A DNA stretch of 64,000 nucleotides from Fontivita pretiosa (GCF_050410795.1 NZ_CP191258.1:1674001-1738000); one strand, 5' to 3'. Numbered from the stretch's first letter, positions 50,969 to 60,785 are shown. Program-made: numbers and translations. Notes: generated by a model from the sequence alone, not told the origin.

Positions 50969-51156
50969 CCGAGCCAACTGTGGCATGGCCGTCCCGGCCA
51001 TGCAGGATGCACTCGAGTTCGAAAGTCCGATATCCGGGTTTCATCACTCCACGCCGCTGGGCACGGGCGGGACGCCCGTGACACGTCCGAGCCAACTGTG
51101 GCATGGCCGTCCCGGCCATGCAGGATGCACTCGAGTTCGAAAGTCCGATATCCGGG
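50969..51156. repeat. tandem REP-like repeat with nested hairpins
   Basis: Two 70-bp copies, 50969-51038 and 51087-51156, are identical as far as I can read, 118 bp apart. Each begins with CCGAGCCAACTGTGGC and contains GCATGGCCG-TCC-CGGCCATGC, a 9-bp hairpin (50983-51003 in the first). Partial homology continues for another 20 bp. The spacer contains another hairpin, CACGGGCG-GGA-CGCCCGTG (51062-51080). The pattern recalls REP-like intergenic elements I associate with planctomycete genomes. Confidence 0.8.
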
Positions 51157-51434
51157 CTATTCATCACGCCATGCCGCTTATCCGGACCCGCGCCACGACT
51201 GCCTGTAGCGTTGAAACAATCAATTTTATTTGCAACGGATATGCCGTTCGTTTAGACTCCGACCCGCTCAGGGCGGAGTTTACGAAGATCTCGCCGTCGC
51301 AGCAGACCGCAGGGACGCGCAGCAGTGCCTGGACCAAACGCCTTGAGGCAGACGTGGTGTTCGGGTAGCGATCCCGGCGTGAGTTGCGCCCGAAGGTAGT
51401 GCACCAAGGATTAGACATCGCCAGGAGGATTGTC
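51157..51434 (+). other. leader region upstream of the secretin gene
   Basis: About 280 bp without a gene. TTGCAA (51230-51235) and TAGACT (51253-51258) are 17 bp apart and could be a weak promoter for the secretin; TTGAAA at 51211 is an alternative -35. An AGGAGG ribosome site at 51423-51428 marks the secretin start. The remaining 220 bp to the left (50750-50968) show no clear feature apart from the end of the REP-like block. Confidence 0.35.
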
Positions 51435-54400
51435 GTGTTCCTCACGCATGATGCCCGCTCGTCGTTCCCGTCGTGCTCTGTTTCTACATCCCCGGCAACT
51501 TCAGCGACGGCTCAGAAGCGTGTCGGTCGCGCCCGGCTCCGCAGGCGGTTGCTGGTGCTGGGCGCGGTGGCGGCGGCCACGACGCCGATGGCGATCATGC
51601 GTGTCTCAGATCTCTGGGCACAATCCGCCGCCCCGCTGCTCCAGGTTGCCGATCAGCCCCAGACCCCCACGCAGCTTCAGACCACCGACAATCGCCCGCC
51701 GCTGTTCGCCTTCGAATCCGCCGCTCAGCCCATGGGCAACCGCGAGCGGCTGGCCAAGGGCATCGAACAGTACAACAAGCACCAGTATGAAGAGGCGTTG
51801 GCCAACCTCCAGCAGGTCGATCCCAACGCGCTGGGTCCGAAGGATCAGCAGGATCTGAAGGATTACCTGGCGCGTGCCGAGAGCGCCGCCGCCCAGCGAA
51901 AGGCGGCTCGTGCCCAGTTCGAGCTTGGGGAGCAGGCGTTGGCGGCGAACAACCCGGCGCAGGCACTGGTGCATTACCGGGCGGCGATGAACAACCGCTT
52001 CGTGGACGAAGGGACCCGCGCCAAGGCCCGCGAGCAGATCGCGGTGGCCGAGGCGGCAATGAAGCAGGCCGGGCAGTCCCTGAAGGACCTGTACGCCGAT
52101 GCCGTGGCGGACTACAAGGCCGGGAACCTGGCGGAGGCGCGCAGCAAGTTCCAGCAGTTGGTGGCGGCCAACTATCGGGCCGGACTGTTCCAGAAGAGTC
52201 CGTCGGATTACCTGAAGGAGATCGACAAGCGGATGCCGGCACCTGCGGCGCCGCCGCCACCGGCCGCGCCGACGGCTGAGCAGACGGCCCAGCCGGTGAC
52301 TCCGGTGCCGCGGGTAGCCGAGACTCCGGCCGCCCAGCAGCCGCCCGCGGCGCCGCCCCCGCCGCAGCCGCAGGTGGCCGTGGCGCCTCCGGCGCAACCC
52401 GCCGAGCCGCAACCCGGCTTTACGCCGGCGGCCGCGCCGCCTGCGGTGACGAGCGAAGCGGCGACGACGCAGCCGGGCGTACCGCAGGTCGTGGTGGTGC
52501 AGCCACCAGCCCCCGAGGCGGCGCCGGAAGCCGCCGAAGCCCGACCCATGGATGCCAAGTCCGCGTACCGACTGGCCCGAGAGCAGTACCGCCGCGGCGA
52601 CCTGGTCAATGCCAGGAAGAATTTCGAGCTGGCGCGAGATCTTGGGTACAAGCCCGGCCTGTTTGAGGATTCGCCGGCACGCTACTTGGCGAGGATAGAC
52701 GCCCGGGAGCGTCGCGAGCGTGAGGCAACGGCAGTAGCCAGCGCCCAGGAGGGCGCCGCCACAACGGCCCCGGCGGCCGACGAGGCCGAGAAGCGCCGTG
52801 CCGAGGCGCAGGCGCTGGTGGAGCAGGCGGAAGCGGCGCGGGCGGCCAATCGGCTGGACGAGGCCCGCGCGCTCTATACTCGCGCCGCCGAACTGGACCC
52901 GAACAACACCGCCGCCATCCGTGGCCGCGATGAGGTCGCGGCGCTGTTGAACATCACCACCGGGCAGCCCGATCTGCTCACCCAGCGCGAAGCACAGATC
53001 CGCCAACAGCAGCAGTACATTACCTACAGCTTCAACACGGCGATTTCCGATGCCCGGCGGGCGATCGAGGCCAAGAACTTCGCCGACGCCCGCGCCGCCA
53101 TCGAGCGCGCCCGCGTCGCGCGCAACTCCAACCCCGGCATCTTCACGCCGGAACAGATTCGCCAGTTCGACACCACGATTGCCGAGACGCAACTGGCGTA
53201 CGATCGGGCGATCGAAGCCGACCGGCTGGCGCAGGAGGAGGCGGCCCGTCGCACTGCCCAACAGATGTTGCGGGAGCAGCAGGAGACCGCCGAGAGACAG
53301 AAGCAGCGCACCATCCGCGACCTGATCCGCCAGGCGCGCACGCTCACGCAGGAAGGCAAGTATCAACAGGCGCTGGGGGTGATCGACCAGATTCTGACGC
53401 TGGATCCGCAGAATGACTACGCGCAAGGCGCCCGACCTCTGGTTGAGGATCGTGCGATCATTCAGGAGCAGCGCATCTACCGTGAGCGATATGACCGCAA
53501 CGTGGTCCGCCAGTACAACGCCGCCGAAGAACAGAAAATCCCCTACAGCGACATCCTGAAATACCCGGAGAACTGGCCGGATCTTTCGGCGACGCGCGAC
53601 CGCACAGTGGCGCAGGAGCGCGGCGAGCGGGCCGAAGACGCGGTGGTCATGGCCCAGCTCGAGCGCAAGCTGCCGGAGGTGCGATTCGATAATGTCGCGT
53701 TCGCCGATGTCATTGAGTTCCTGCGCGACGTGAGCACCGCGAACATTTTCGTGAACTGGCGAGCGCTGGAAGCAGCCGGGATCGACCGCAATGCGCCGGT
53801 CACGGCGCGGCTCCGCGATGTCAAGTTCTCCAAGGCGCTATCGACGATTCTCAGCGACGTGGGCGGCGGGCTGGTGCGGCTGGGATACACCATCGACGAG
53901 GGCGTGATCACGATCTCCACCGAGGAGGATCTGTCCAGCAACGTCGTCACCCGCGTGTACGACATCCGCGACCTGATCATCAACGTCACCGACTTCGATC
54001 AGCCGCCCGATTTCAAGCTTCAGGGCGCGCAGGTCGGCGGCGGGGGCGGCGGACAGCAGCTTTTCACCGGCACCACCGCCCAGGAGACCGAGGCCGGCAC
54101 ACGCGCCGATCTGGTGGACGCGATCACCTCCCTGATTCGCGACACTGTCGCCTCCGACACCTGGCGAGACAACGGTGGAACCATCGGCTCGATGCGTGAG
54201 CTTGGCGGGCAGCTCATCGTCACCCAGACCCCCGAAAACCAGCGACAGCTTGTGCGCCTGCTTGAACAGCTTCGGGAGACCCGAGCCATCCAGATCACCG
54301 TCGAAACCCGCTTCCTCAGTGTCCAGCGCAACTTCCTGGAGGACATCGGGGTCGATGTTGACATGCTGATTCCGGCCGGCCAGCTCTGGAGCCAGGTTGG

Positions 54401-55214
54401 AACGATCTCGGTCTCTCAGGACCACCACACCTACACTTCCCTGCCCAACCTCACGACTGGCGTGCCGGGCAACATCGCCACCGAGCTGTCGTCGGCGGTG
54501 ACGGAGGGCACGATCCCGGCGACGTTCGCGATCGGCAACGGCGCCGGCGGCGGCGTGACGTTCCTGGATGACTTCCAGGTCAGTGTGCTGCTTCGCGCCA
54601 CGCAGGCCACGCAGAACGCCACCGCCCTCACGGCGCCGCGGCTGACGCTGTTCAACGGACAACGCGCCTACATGGCCGTCTCCACCGACACAGCCTACGT
54701 CAGTGACCTGACTCCCATTGTCGGGACGCAGGCGGTGGCGTTCGACCCGCAGCCGGCCGTGCAACCGGCGGGCGTGATCCTGGACGTGCAGGCCACCGTC
54801 TCCTCCGACCGTAAGTACGTGACCCTGACGCTGCGACCCACGCTCACTCGCCTGCTGGATCTGGTCAACTTCCCGGTCACGGCGCTGACGGCGGGCACCG
54901 AAGGCAGCCCGCCCATCACCCAGACCGCCTTCCTCCAGCAGCCCATCATCCAGAGCACCGTGGTCCGCACCACTGTCTCGGTGCCGGATGGCGGCACGCT
55001 GCTGCTGGGCGGACAGACGCTGGCCGGCGAGGTGGAACGCGAGGCGGGCGTGCCCGTGCTGTCCAAAATCCCGTTCCTCAAACGGCTGTTCACCAACCAG
55101 TCCATGGCCAAGGACGAGCAGATCCTGCTGATCCTGGTCAAGCCGACGATCATCATTCAGCGTGAGAAGGAACAGGAACAGTTCCCGCTGCTGACGACCA
55201 AGGTTGGCGGCTGA
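51435..55214 (+). CDS. secretin (type II/IV pilus or secretion system) with N-terminal TPR repeats
   Basis: 1259 residues from GTG 51435, six bases after AGGAGG. Signal sequence about 1-55 ending 'SDLWAQ'. Several TPR repeats ('IEQYNKHQYEEALANLQQV', 'DAVADYKAGNLAEARSKFQQ') alternate with a Pro/Ala-rich linker (about 275-370). Then an STN-like domain ('VRFDNVAFADVIEFLRDVST', 'STILSDVGGGLVRLGYTIDE'), secretin N-domains and the C-terminal secretin barrel with 'VSVPDGGTLLLGGQTLAGEV' and 'PVLSKIPFLKRLFTNQ'. It forms the outer-membrane pore for a secretion or pilus system. The very long TPR-bearing N-terminus is typical of planctomycetes. It probably serves the pseudopilin-type proteins made elsewhere. 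Confidence 0.9.
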   Translation: MFLTHDARSSFPSCSVSTSPATSATAQKRVGRARLRRRLLVLGAVAAATTPMAIMRVSDLWAQSAAPLLQVADQPQTPTQLQTTDNRPPLFAFESAAQPMGNRERLAKGIEQYNKHQYEEALANLQQVDPNALGPKDQQDLKDYLARAESAAAQRKAARAQFELGEQALAANNPAQALVHYRAAMNNRFVDEGTRAKAREQIAVAEAAMKQAGQSLKDLYADAVADYKAGNLAEARSKFQQLVAANYRAGLFQKSPSDYLKEIDKRMPAPAAPPPPAAPTAEQTAQPVTPVPRVAETPAAQQPPAAPPPPQPQVAVAPPAQPAEPQPGFTPAAAPPAVTSEAATTQPGVPQVVVVQPPAPEAAPEAAEARPMDAKSAYRLAREQYRRGDLVNARKNFELARDLGYKPGLFEDSPARYLARIDARERREREATAVASAQEGAATTAPAADEAEKRRAEAQALVEQAEAARAANRLDEARALYTRAAELDPNNTAAIRGRDEVAALLNITTGQPDLLTQREAQIRQQQQYITYSFNTAISDARRAIEAKNFADARAAIERARVARNSNPGIFTPEQIRQFDTTIAETQLAYDRAIEADRLAQEEAARRTAQQMLREQQETAERQKQRTIRDLIRQARTLTQEGKYQQALGVIDQILTLDPQNDYAQGARPLVEDRAIIQEQRIYRERYDRNVVRQYNAAEEQKIPYSDILKYPENWPDLSATRDRTVAQERGERAEDAVVMAQLERKLPEVRFDNVAFADVIEFLRDVSTANIFVNWRALEAAGIDRNAPVTARLRDVKFSKALSTILSDVGGGLVRLGYTIDEGVITISTEEDLSSNVVTRVYDIRDLIINVTDFDQPPDFKLQGAQVGGGGGGQQLFTGTTAQETEAGTRADLVDAITSLIRDTVASDTWRDNGGTIGSMRELGGQLIVTQTPENQRQLVRLLEQLRETRAIQITVETRFLSVQRNFLEDIGVDVDMLIPAGQLWSQVGTISVSQDHHTYTSLPNLTTGVPGNIATELSSAVTEGTIPATFAIGNGAGGGVTFLDDFQVSVLLRATQATQNATALTAPRLTLFNGQRAYMAVSTDTAYVSDLTPIVGTQAVAFDPQPAVQPAGVILDVQATVSSDRKYVTLTLRPTLTRLLDLVNFPVTALTAGTEGSPPITQTAFLQQPIIQSTVVRTTVSVPDGGTLLLGGQTLAGEVEREAGVPVLSKIPFLKRLFTNQSMAKDEQILLILVKPTIIIQREKEQEQFPLLTTKVGG

Positions 55215-55236
55215 GCCACAGCCACACAGATCAACC

Positions 55237-55266
55237 GGGCCGCGGCGCATCCCAGGGCCGCGGCCC
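55237..55266 (+). terminator. hairpin terminator after the secretin gene
   Basis: GGGCCGCGGC (55237-55246) and GCCGCGGCCC (55257-55266) form a perfect 10-bp GC stem with a 10-nt loop, 23 bp after the secretin stop. It is followed by GCTCGTTTGA, a weak T tract, so it may act with Rho or as an imperfect intrinsic terminator. Confidence 0.6.
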
Positions 55267-55349
55267 GCTCGTTTGATCCGTCGCCCCAGTCGATCCGCGC
55301 GCAGGCGCACCGATCGACTCACCCCGCACGTGCGGCGCGAATTGGACTG

Positions 55350-55997
55350 ATGGGGACTGAACCTATCATTGCCGGGATGCCGCACGCGCTGGATTACGAC
55401 ACGCTGCCGCCGCACAGCCGGTTGCGGCGGGAGTTCTCCGATGGCGTGCTCACGATCATCGCCGCCGCCGAAGAACCCGGACCGCTGGTTCGCCGCACGG
55501 CGCTGCATCGCTCGGCGGTCTTTGCGGCGATCCTGTTCCTGATCACGTTGCTGGTGGGCCTGCTGGTATTCGGCGCGGTCTTCCAGGCACATCGCCGGCT
55601 CATGTCGCAGACGACGATGCTGACGCTGGGCGTGGCGGCGTTGGTCTTCTGCGTGGCGCTGTTCGCGTTGATCTGGAGATTGCAATACCTGAGCCGACTC
55701 GACGCCGCCGCCCGCGCCCTGCGGCAGAACACCGTGCTGGCGGCATCAGCGGGCCGGCTGTTGATCGAAACCAGCGGCCCGTTCGGCTCGGCCGGTTATG
55801 ACCTGCGTAATCAAGAGGGCCAGCAGGCGGTGCGTGCGCTGCGGCTGGGGCGATGCGGCGGTGATCGCCCGGTGGATTGCCTGGAGATTCTGCTTGGCGA
55901 GGGGACGCGGATTCACATTCTGCCCGGCCGCGACAGCGCCGAGCTGCGCTGGGTTGCTGCCGCGATCGCCCGGGCCATCCGGAACCCTGCTAGCTGA
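55350..55997 (+). CDS. hypothetical two-helix membrane protein
   Basis: 215 residues from ATG 55350 (ATG 55377 is an alternative). Two adjacent membrane helices: 'AVFAAILFLITLLVGLLVFG' and 'LTLGVAALVFCVALFALIW' (about 60-115). The C-terminal half is soluble and ends 'GRDSAELRWVAAAIARAIR'. I recognise no family; it is reminiscent of small PH-like membrane proteins. It converges with, and overlaps by 8 bp, the giant gene on the other strand. No clear ribosome site precedes the chosen start. Confidence 0.7.
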   Translation: MGTEPIIAGMPHALDYDTLPPHSRLRREFSDGVLTIIAAAEEPGPLVRRTALHRSAVFAAILFLITLLVGLLVFGAVFQAHRRLMSQTTMLTLGVAALVFCVALFALIWRLQYLSRLDAAARALRQNTVLAASAGRLLIETSGPFGSAGYDLRNQEGQQAVRALRLGRCGGDRPVDCLEILLGEGTRIHILPGRDSAELRWVAAAIARAIRNPAS

Positions 55998-58900
55998 TCA
56001 CCAGGTCGCCGATGACCTGCCCGCCAATGTCCTGGGTGACGATCGCGCCGGCCTTGAGTCGGGCGCCGCGGCGGATGTCGCGTCCGATGTGCAGCTCGAA
56101 GATCGTGTTCCGCACATCAATCTGCGAGCCGGTAAGCATCGATCCGCCGATGCTCAGCAGCCGCACATTCCGCCTGGAGGTCAGCAGCGGCGATCCGAAG
56201 TCGCGTCCGATGGTGATCCAGTGGATGTCCTGTGAAGCGATGACTATGGCAAAGAGGCTGCCGCGGGTGCTGATCGCGTCGATCTGTCCCTCAGGCCCGT
56301 TGGCGTTGATGTAGCTGTTGCCCCGCAGCGTACCGGCGGAGACGAGCTTGATCCGCCCGGCCACGTCGAAATACGCCGCCGTCACGTCTCCGCGAACGCT
56401 GAGCCGATCCAGCCCGCCGCTGGCGAACGACAGTCCGTTGATCTGGTCGGAGATGACGATCGAGCCGGCGTGGTTGGGGAAATTGATCCGCATGGGATAA
56501 TCTGGCGAGCCGGGCTGGAAACTGAACGGCTGCCCGGTAAGCGGATCGGTGAAGGTGGTATCGCGGGCGACGATGCGATACGCCTGCACCGTTCCCAGAT
56601 TCAGCGCCCCGACGAAGGTGCTGTCTTCGATGACGCCGGATGCGCTCAGCCCGCCGATGCGTGGCCGGCGTTTGGTCGTCCCCAGGTAGCGATGCAGGTC
56701 GTTCAACCCCGTCAGCGCGCGTCCGGACCACTTGTCGATGTAGGCGCTTTCGCTCTGGCGGACCGAATCGGTCCAGGCCAGCGTGCTGAGCAGCCGCCCG
56801 TCGCCGCGGGCGACGATGCGCCGCAGGTCTCCGCCGGCCTCGAGCGTGGTGTCGCGAATCCCGTATCCGTCCGTGACGATGCCTGCCGCCACGTTGCTGC
56901 CGAGGCTGTTGAAGAAGCTGTTGATGACTCCGAACCCGCCAGTGATTGTGATCGGGCCCTGGTCGGCGGCGGCGACGTAGGTGCCGATGATCCCGCCCGG
57001 GCCATCGATGCGGATGCCGCCGATGTCGAACAAGGGCGTGGTGTAGTTGTCGGCGATCAGTTCGGGGATGACGGTCGCGTTAATCGTCTCGCGGCTCTGG
57101 TCCATCGTGGTGACGATCATGAGGTCGGCGTCGATGATGGACGCGCCGCCCTTGAGGCTGATCTGCCCGATGCCCGCGGTCGGACCGGTGATGATGGCGC
57201 CGGTGGTCGGATCGGTCGCGATGGCAAAGCCGCCGTAGGTGGCGGCGACGATGTCGCCTCGAATGTCGTGCCCCATGCCTCGGGCGACGACCGCGTCGAT
57301 CTGGTTTTCGGCGAAGATGCCGCTGAAGCCGACGTCGCCGCTGCCGCTGGGCGGCAGGCCTTCGCCAACATTGACCGTCAGGATGTTGCCCAGCGCCGGG
57401 TTGGGCGATCCGGGCGTGTGCAGGGCAAAAATGGGGCCGTTGATGCCTTCCAGCACTCCTGCAACGTTCTTGCGGTCGGAATTGGCTTCGACCGTGCCGA
57501 TGGTTCCGTTGGCGGCGATATTGCCCAGTCCGCGGCGGGCACGCACGGTGATGATGTCTCCGCCAGTGCCGGTCTCCAGCGGCCCGGTCGGACCAATCGC
57601 CTGCACCAGATTCCGCTGCTGATTGAACGGATAGAGCGTGGTAAGGATGGTTGCGCCGTTGACCGCGGCGCCCGTGGTGCTTCGGGCCAGGCCAATGGTC
57701 TCGGCCTCCAGCAGGTTGATGTCCGCCGCCAGCACGTTCACGATCTCGCCAGTTGTGTCATTGACGATGTTGGTGAAGTTGGTGGTTGGCGAGTTGATGC
57801 TCCAGACATCGATCGGGGAACGTCCACGGAAGAACACGCCGATGGGGATCACGCCGGTCAGCGGCTGAGTAAAGGTCCGCTGCGCCGGATTGAAAGTGTA
57901 GGGAGTTCCGACGGCGGCGACGGTGATCTGACCGATCTCGGCGCTGCCGATGCGTCCGCGGGCGCCGGTTCGGACGACCAGGGTTTCCGGCGGGGGGACC
58001 TGTCCCTGGCCGACGGCGATGCCCGGTGTGACCAGCACGTCGGTGATGACCACGCCGGCCTTGCCGCGGATCGGGTAGGTCTGCACGGTCAGGGATCCGC
58101 CGAAGACGCCGATGCCGCCGACCACGTCCGGGTTGCCGACCTGCTGGGCGGGGATGAGCGTGATCTCGGTGCCGGAGTCGTCGGTGATGTGGGCGATTTC
58201 ACCCGGGTCGTACTGATGCGGCGCCGGTTGCCCGGCACCGAAGAAGCGGTCGTTGAAGATCTGTCCACCCACGCGGATGTAGCGGACGTTGCCGTTGGGT
58301 CCGGTGGCGATGGAAGGTCCACCTTCGCGAAGCGTGCCGAAATCGCCCGTGATGTCGATCAGGTCGATGATGCCGTCGCTGCCGCGCTTGTCCACGTTCA
58401 CCAGCCAAACCGGCGCGTCAAAGTTGCGGGAGACAATCGGATCCTGCGGCACCACGCGGGCAGCGCGAATCATGCCGATGGCGCCGTTGGCCAGCAGGTT
58501 TCCGCTCAGGCTCGTGCCGGATTCGACAAGCTGGATGTTTCGCCCGACCGCGATCGACGGGCTGACAGCATCGACGTTGCTGAAAGGCGTGGGGAACAGA
58601 GCCCTGTCGTCATTGATGGTCAGGACCGAGTCTTGCTCGTCCAAGCCGGTGGTGCGGATCAGGCCGATGCTGCCCCGCGGTACCAGCAGGTCGGGTCCGG
58701 ACTCACCCACAAAGTCGCGCAGGTTGGGGTCGCCCTGGCGAATGATGCCGATGGACAGGGCCTCCATGGAGCGGAGGTTTCCCTGTCGGACCACCCACGG
58801 CGCGCCGAAGAGAGAGAAGATCGTTCCGGCGCCCAGCGTTCCGGCCCGCACCGCGCCCAGATCGCCACGCAACACGCTCACGCTGTTGTCGAAGTCGGTG

Positions 58901-60495
58901 GTGGCGATGTGGTTTTCGGCGATCAACCCGCCCAGTGCCAAATCGCCGACATTGAGGATTCGCAGCCGATAGTTGGGCGGCACCGCCACCTGCGATTCGC
59001 CGCCATCCAGTATGCCGTTGAAGTTGATGTCTCCGCGCAGGGCGATGGCGACGCGGTAGGCGCCGGGCCGATCGGCGGTGAACCGCATCGGCTGGTTCCA
59101 GTAGCTGTCGGCCTTGATGTTGGAGTAGTCGGTCATAATCAACCGACCATCCGGATCGTAGATGCCCACACCTGCGGGAGTGTCCAGCACGCGCACTTCG
59201 ACGGTCTGTCCGGCCAGCAAGGAAAAGGCGTAGTAATCCACAGCCGGCCCGAGGGTTCCGCCGCCGTCGAGCACGCCATCCAGCTCGATGACCTGATCGC
59301 TGCGGAGGCTGCTGTTCCAGGTGCTGCCCAGGTATTGGGCGGTATCGAAGGTATCGTTGTAGAACGCCGCCAGCGGCGTCTGGCCGCCGATCACGATGTC
59401 GTAGCCAAAAAACGAAGGATCGAAGTAGCTCAGTGCGCCCTGGAGTCCGGGCAATTTGCGCTCGATTTCTTTCTGATTGATTCCCGGCCCACGGCGAGCG
59501 GGGCTGTTGATGACCGTGACCTGCCCGAGGAACGAATCGATGGCTTTGATCTGCCCGATCTTGCCGCCGACTTCCAGATCAAAACCGGTCTTATAAACGA
59601 AGTCTTCGATGCGATCGTTGAGCACGCCTTCGCCGGTCAGACTCAGCGTGCCGAAGGAGTTGAGCGTCAGCAGATTTCGCAGGTCGCGGGCGACGTAGAA
59701 GTTGCGGCTGTTGGAGCTGGTGCTGTTCTGAGGGATGCCCGCGGCGTCGCCGGTGAGGATGTTGTTGGCGTAGAACGTCTCCATGCTCCCGCCAAGGTTC
59801 ACCCGCCCGGTGATCGTCCCGCCGAGGAAAAACTTGCCCAGGTCCTGCCCGGCGGCGACCTGTAATCCGGCGTACAGCGGTCCTGCGCTGGCAGGGCGCA
59901 TGCCGAAGCGGCGTTCGCTGGACTGGATCACGGGGATGCTGTCGAAAGGCTCGTCCAGTTGGTCGGAAGTCAGCGCCCCGATGAACGCCCCGCCGGTCAG
60001 TTCCAGCGTTTCTTCGGTGGAGAAATTGATCGCGTTGGCGTAGCGGAGCGTCATGGTTCCGGTCTGCGGATCCATGTGCGCGTTGTTCCCCTCGGTCATC
60101 TGCGCGATCGAGATCGCCGAGTTGATGTCGGATCGCAGCACGTAGATGGAAAAGAGGAACACATCGCTGGTTTCGGCGCTGGCGGGGACCAGGTCGGCGG
60201 GTGTGACGTCCAGGGCAAAGCCGCTGCCGCTGACGCGTCCGCCGATGAACTCGGCCGTGATGTTGCCCGTGACCGAGATGCGGATGACCGCGTCGCCGTT
60301 GGGCTGTCGGTACTCGAAGAACGACTGCCCATCGTAGATGGTGCCGGTGCCCTGGAAGGTTCCATTGACCAGGGCGGTGAGCAGTTGCCGCTTTTCCAGC
60401 GGTTCAAGCGTCGCGCGGGCGACGCGCGCCAGGGTGTTGCCGGTGCGGCACGAGCGTGGTTTGCTGAGGCGACGACGGAACGGACGAAACGCCAT
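55990..60495 (-). CDS. giant secreted protein with planctomycete LEPLE leader (1501 aa)
   Basis: 1501 residues. The start 'MAFRPFRRRLSKPRSCRTGN' leads to 'ATLEPLEKRQLLTALVNGTF', the export leader motif of planctomycete surface proteins. No known enzyme motif is visible. The body is a long succession of short beta strands with Gly and Asn turns ('GDLGAVRAGTLGAGTIFSLF', 'GIIRQGDPNLRDFVG', 'IGQISLKGGASI'), the look of a beta-helix or beta-solenoid. A PPC-like domain around 440-500 ('VDYYAFSLLAGQTVEVRVL') is suggested. It ends in 'IGGQVIGDLVIS' with no PEP-CTERM or dockerin. Likely a surface adhesin or matrix protein; function unknown. A promoter is predicted 255 nt upstream. Confidence 0.82.
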   Translation of the reverse strand: MAFRPFRRRLSKPRSCRTGNTLARVARATLEPLEKRQLLTALVNGTFQGTGTIYDGQSFFEYRQPNGDAVIRISVTGNITAEFIGGRVSGSGFALDVTPADLVPASAETSDVFLFSIYVLRSDINSAISIAQMTEGNNAHMDPQTGTMTLRYANAINFSTEETLELTGGAFIGALTSDQLDEPFDSIPVIQSSERRFGMRPASAGPLYAGLQVAAGQDLGKFFLGGTITGRVNLGGSMETFYANNILTGDAAGIPQNSTSSNSRNFYVARDLRNLLTLNSFGTLSLTGEGVLNDRIEDFVYKTGFDLEVGGKIGQIKAIDSFLGQVTVINSPARRGPGINQKEIERKLPGLQGALSYFDPSFFGYDIVIGGQTPLAAFYNDTFDTAQYLGSTWNSSLRSDQVIELDGVLDGGGTLGPAVDYYAFSLLAGQTVEVRVLDTPAGVGIYDPDGRLIMTDYSNIKADSYWNQPMRFTADRPGAYRVAIALRGDINFNGILDGGESQVAVPPNYRLRILNVGDLALGGLIAENHIATTDFDNSVSVLRGDLGAVRAGTLGAGTIFSLFGAPWVVRQGNLRSMEALSIGIIRQGDPNLRDFVGESGPDLLVPRGSIGLIRTTGLDEQDSVLTINDDRALFPTPFSNVDAVSPSIAVGRNIQLVESGTSLSGNLLANGAIGMIRAARVVPQDPIVSRNFDAPVWLVNVDKRGSDGIIDLIDITGDFGTLREGGPSIATGPNGNVRYIRVGGQIFNDRFFGAGQPAPHQYDPGEIAHITDDSGTEITLIPAQQVGNPDVVGGIGVFGGSLTVQTYPIRGKAGVVITDVLVTPGIAVGQGQVPPPETLVVRTGARGRIGSAEIGQITVAAVGTPYTFNPAQRTFTQPLTGVIPIGVFFRGRSPIDVWSINSPTTNFTNIVNDTTGEIVNVLAADINLLEAETIGLARSTTGAAVNGATILTTLYPFNQQRNLVQAIGPTGPLETGTGGDIITVRARRGLGNIAANGTIGTVEANSDRKNVAGVLEGINGPIFALHTPGSPNPALGNILTVNVGEGLPPSGSGDVGFSGIFAENQIDAVVARGMGHDIRGDIVAATYGGFAIATDPTTGAIITGPTAGIGQISLKGGASIIDADLMIVTTMDQSRETINATVIPELIADNYTTPLFDIGGIRIDGPGGIIGTYVAAADQGPITITGGFGVINSFFNSLGSNVAAGIVTDGYGIRDTTLEAGGDLRRIVARGDGRLLSTLAWTDSVRQSESAYIDKWSGRALTGLNDLHRYLGTTKRRPRIGGLSASGVIEDSTFVGALNLGTVQAYRIVARDTTFTDPLTGQPFSFQPGSPDYPMRINFPNHAGSIVISDQINGLSFASGGLDRLSVRGDVTAAYFDVAGRIKLVSAGTLRGNSYINANGPEGQIDAISTRGSLFAIVIASQDIHWITIGRDFGSPLLTSRRNVRLLSIGGSMLTGSQIDVRNTIFELHIGRDIRRGARLKAGAIVTQDIGGQVIGDLVIS

Positions 60496-60620
60496 GCGTA
60501 GTCCTCCACAGTCGTCGGCGACGCGCCCGATGAAGATGCTGGCTGTGAGCGATGCCCCGCGCAGCGCGGCGCGACGACTGAAAACTCGGTAAAGGCGGTA
60601 GGTCGATCAGGCGGGCTCGC

Positions 60621-60653
60621 GTGCCTGCTTTGCCTGGACGGGCATGCAGGCAC
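60621..60653 (-). other. hairpin in the leader of the giant gene
   Basis: GTGCCTGC (60621-60628) and GCAGGCAC (60646-60653) form a perfect 8-bp stem around a 17-nt loop. It lies in the predicted 5' leader of the giant protein mRNA. It could be a translation or attenuation element, or just another REP-like palindrome. The rest of the 418-bp gap between 60496 and 60913 shows only the promoter at 60757-60785. Confidence 0.35.
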
Positions 60654-60756
60654 TGTCAGGTCGGCGACAAGCTCACCAGGCCAAGCTCACGACGATCGCC
60701 CCTACGTCTTTCGGTGTCGATTCTTCGGTGTCACTATGGGGTCCACACGCCCCTGC

Positions 60757-60785
60757 GTTCTAGCAGTACGGTTTAACAGTGTCAA
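60757..60785 (-). promoter_or_regulatory. sigma-70-like promoter for the giant protein gene
   Basis: On the minus strand TTGACA (60785-60780) is followed after exactly 17 bp by TAGAAC (60762-60757, four of six matches to TATAAT). The -35 is perfect. Transcription would begin near 60750 and leave a leader of about 255 nt before the ATG at 60495. Confidence 0.6.

Noticed and set aside
50969..51156. Repeat pair as a CRISPR array
   Set aside because: Only two units of 70 bp with internal hairpins, no regular spacer series and no cas genes.
56470..59865. A very long open frame (about 1130 codons) on the strand opposite the giant protein gene
   Set aside because: It is rich in Arg, Val and Asp with no domain or signal, as expected for the antisense of a high-GC gene. 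The minus-strand frame carries the LEPLE leader and a promoter, so only that one is taken as real.
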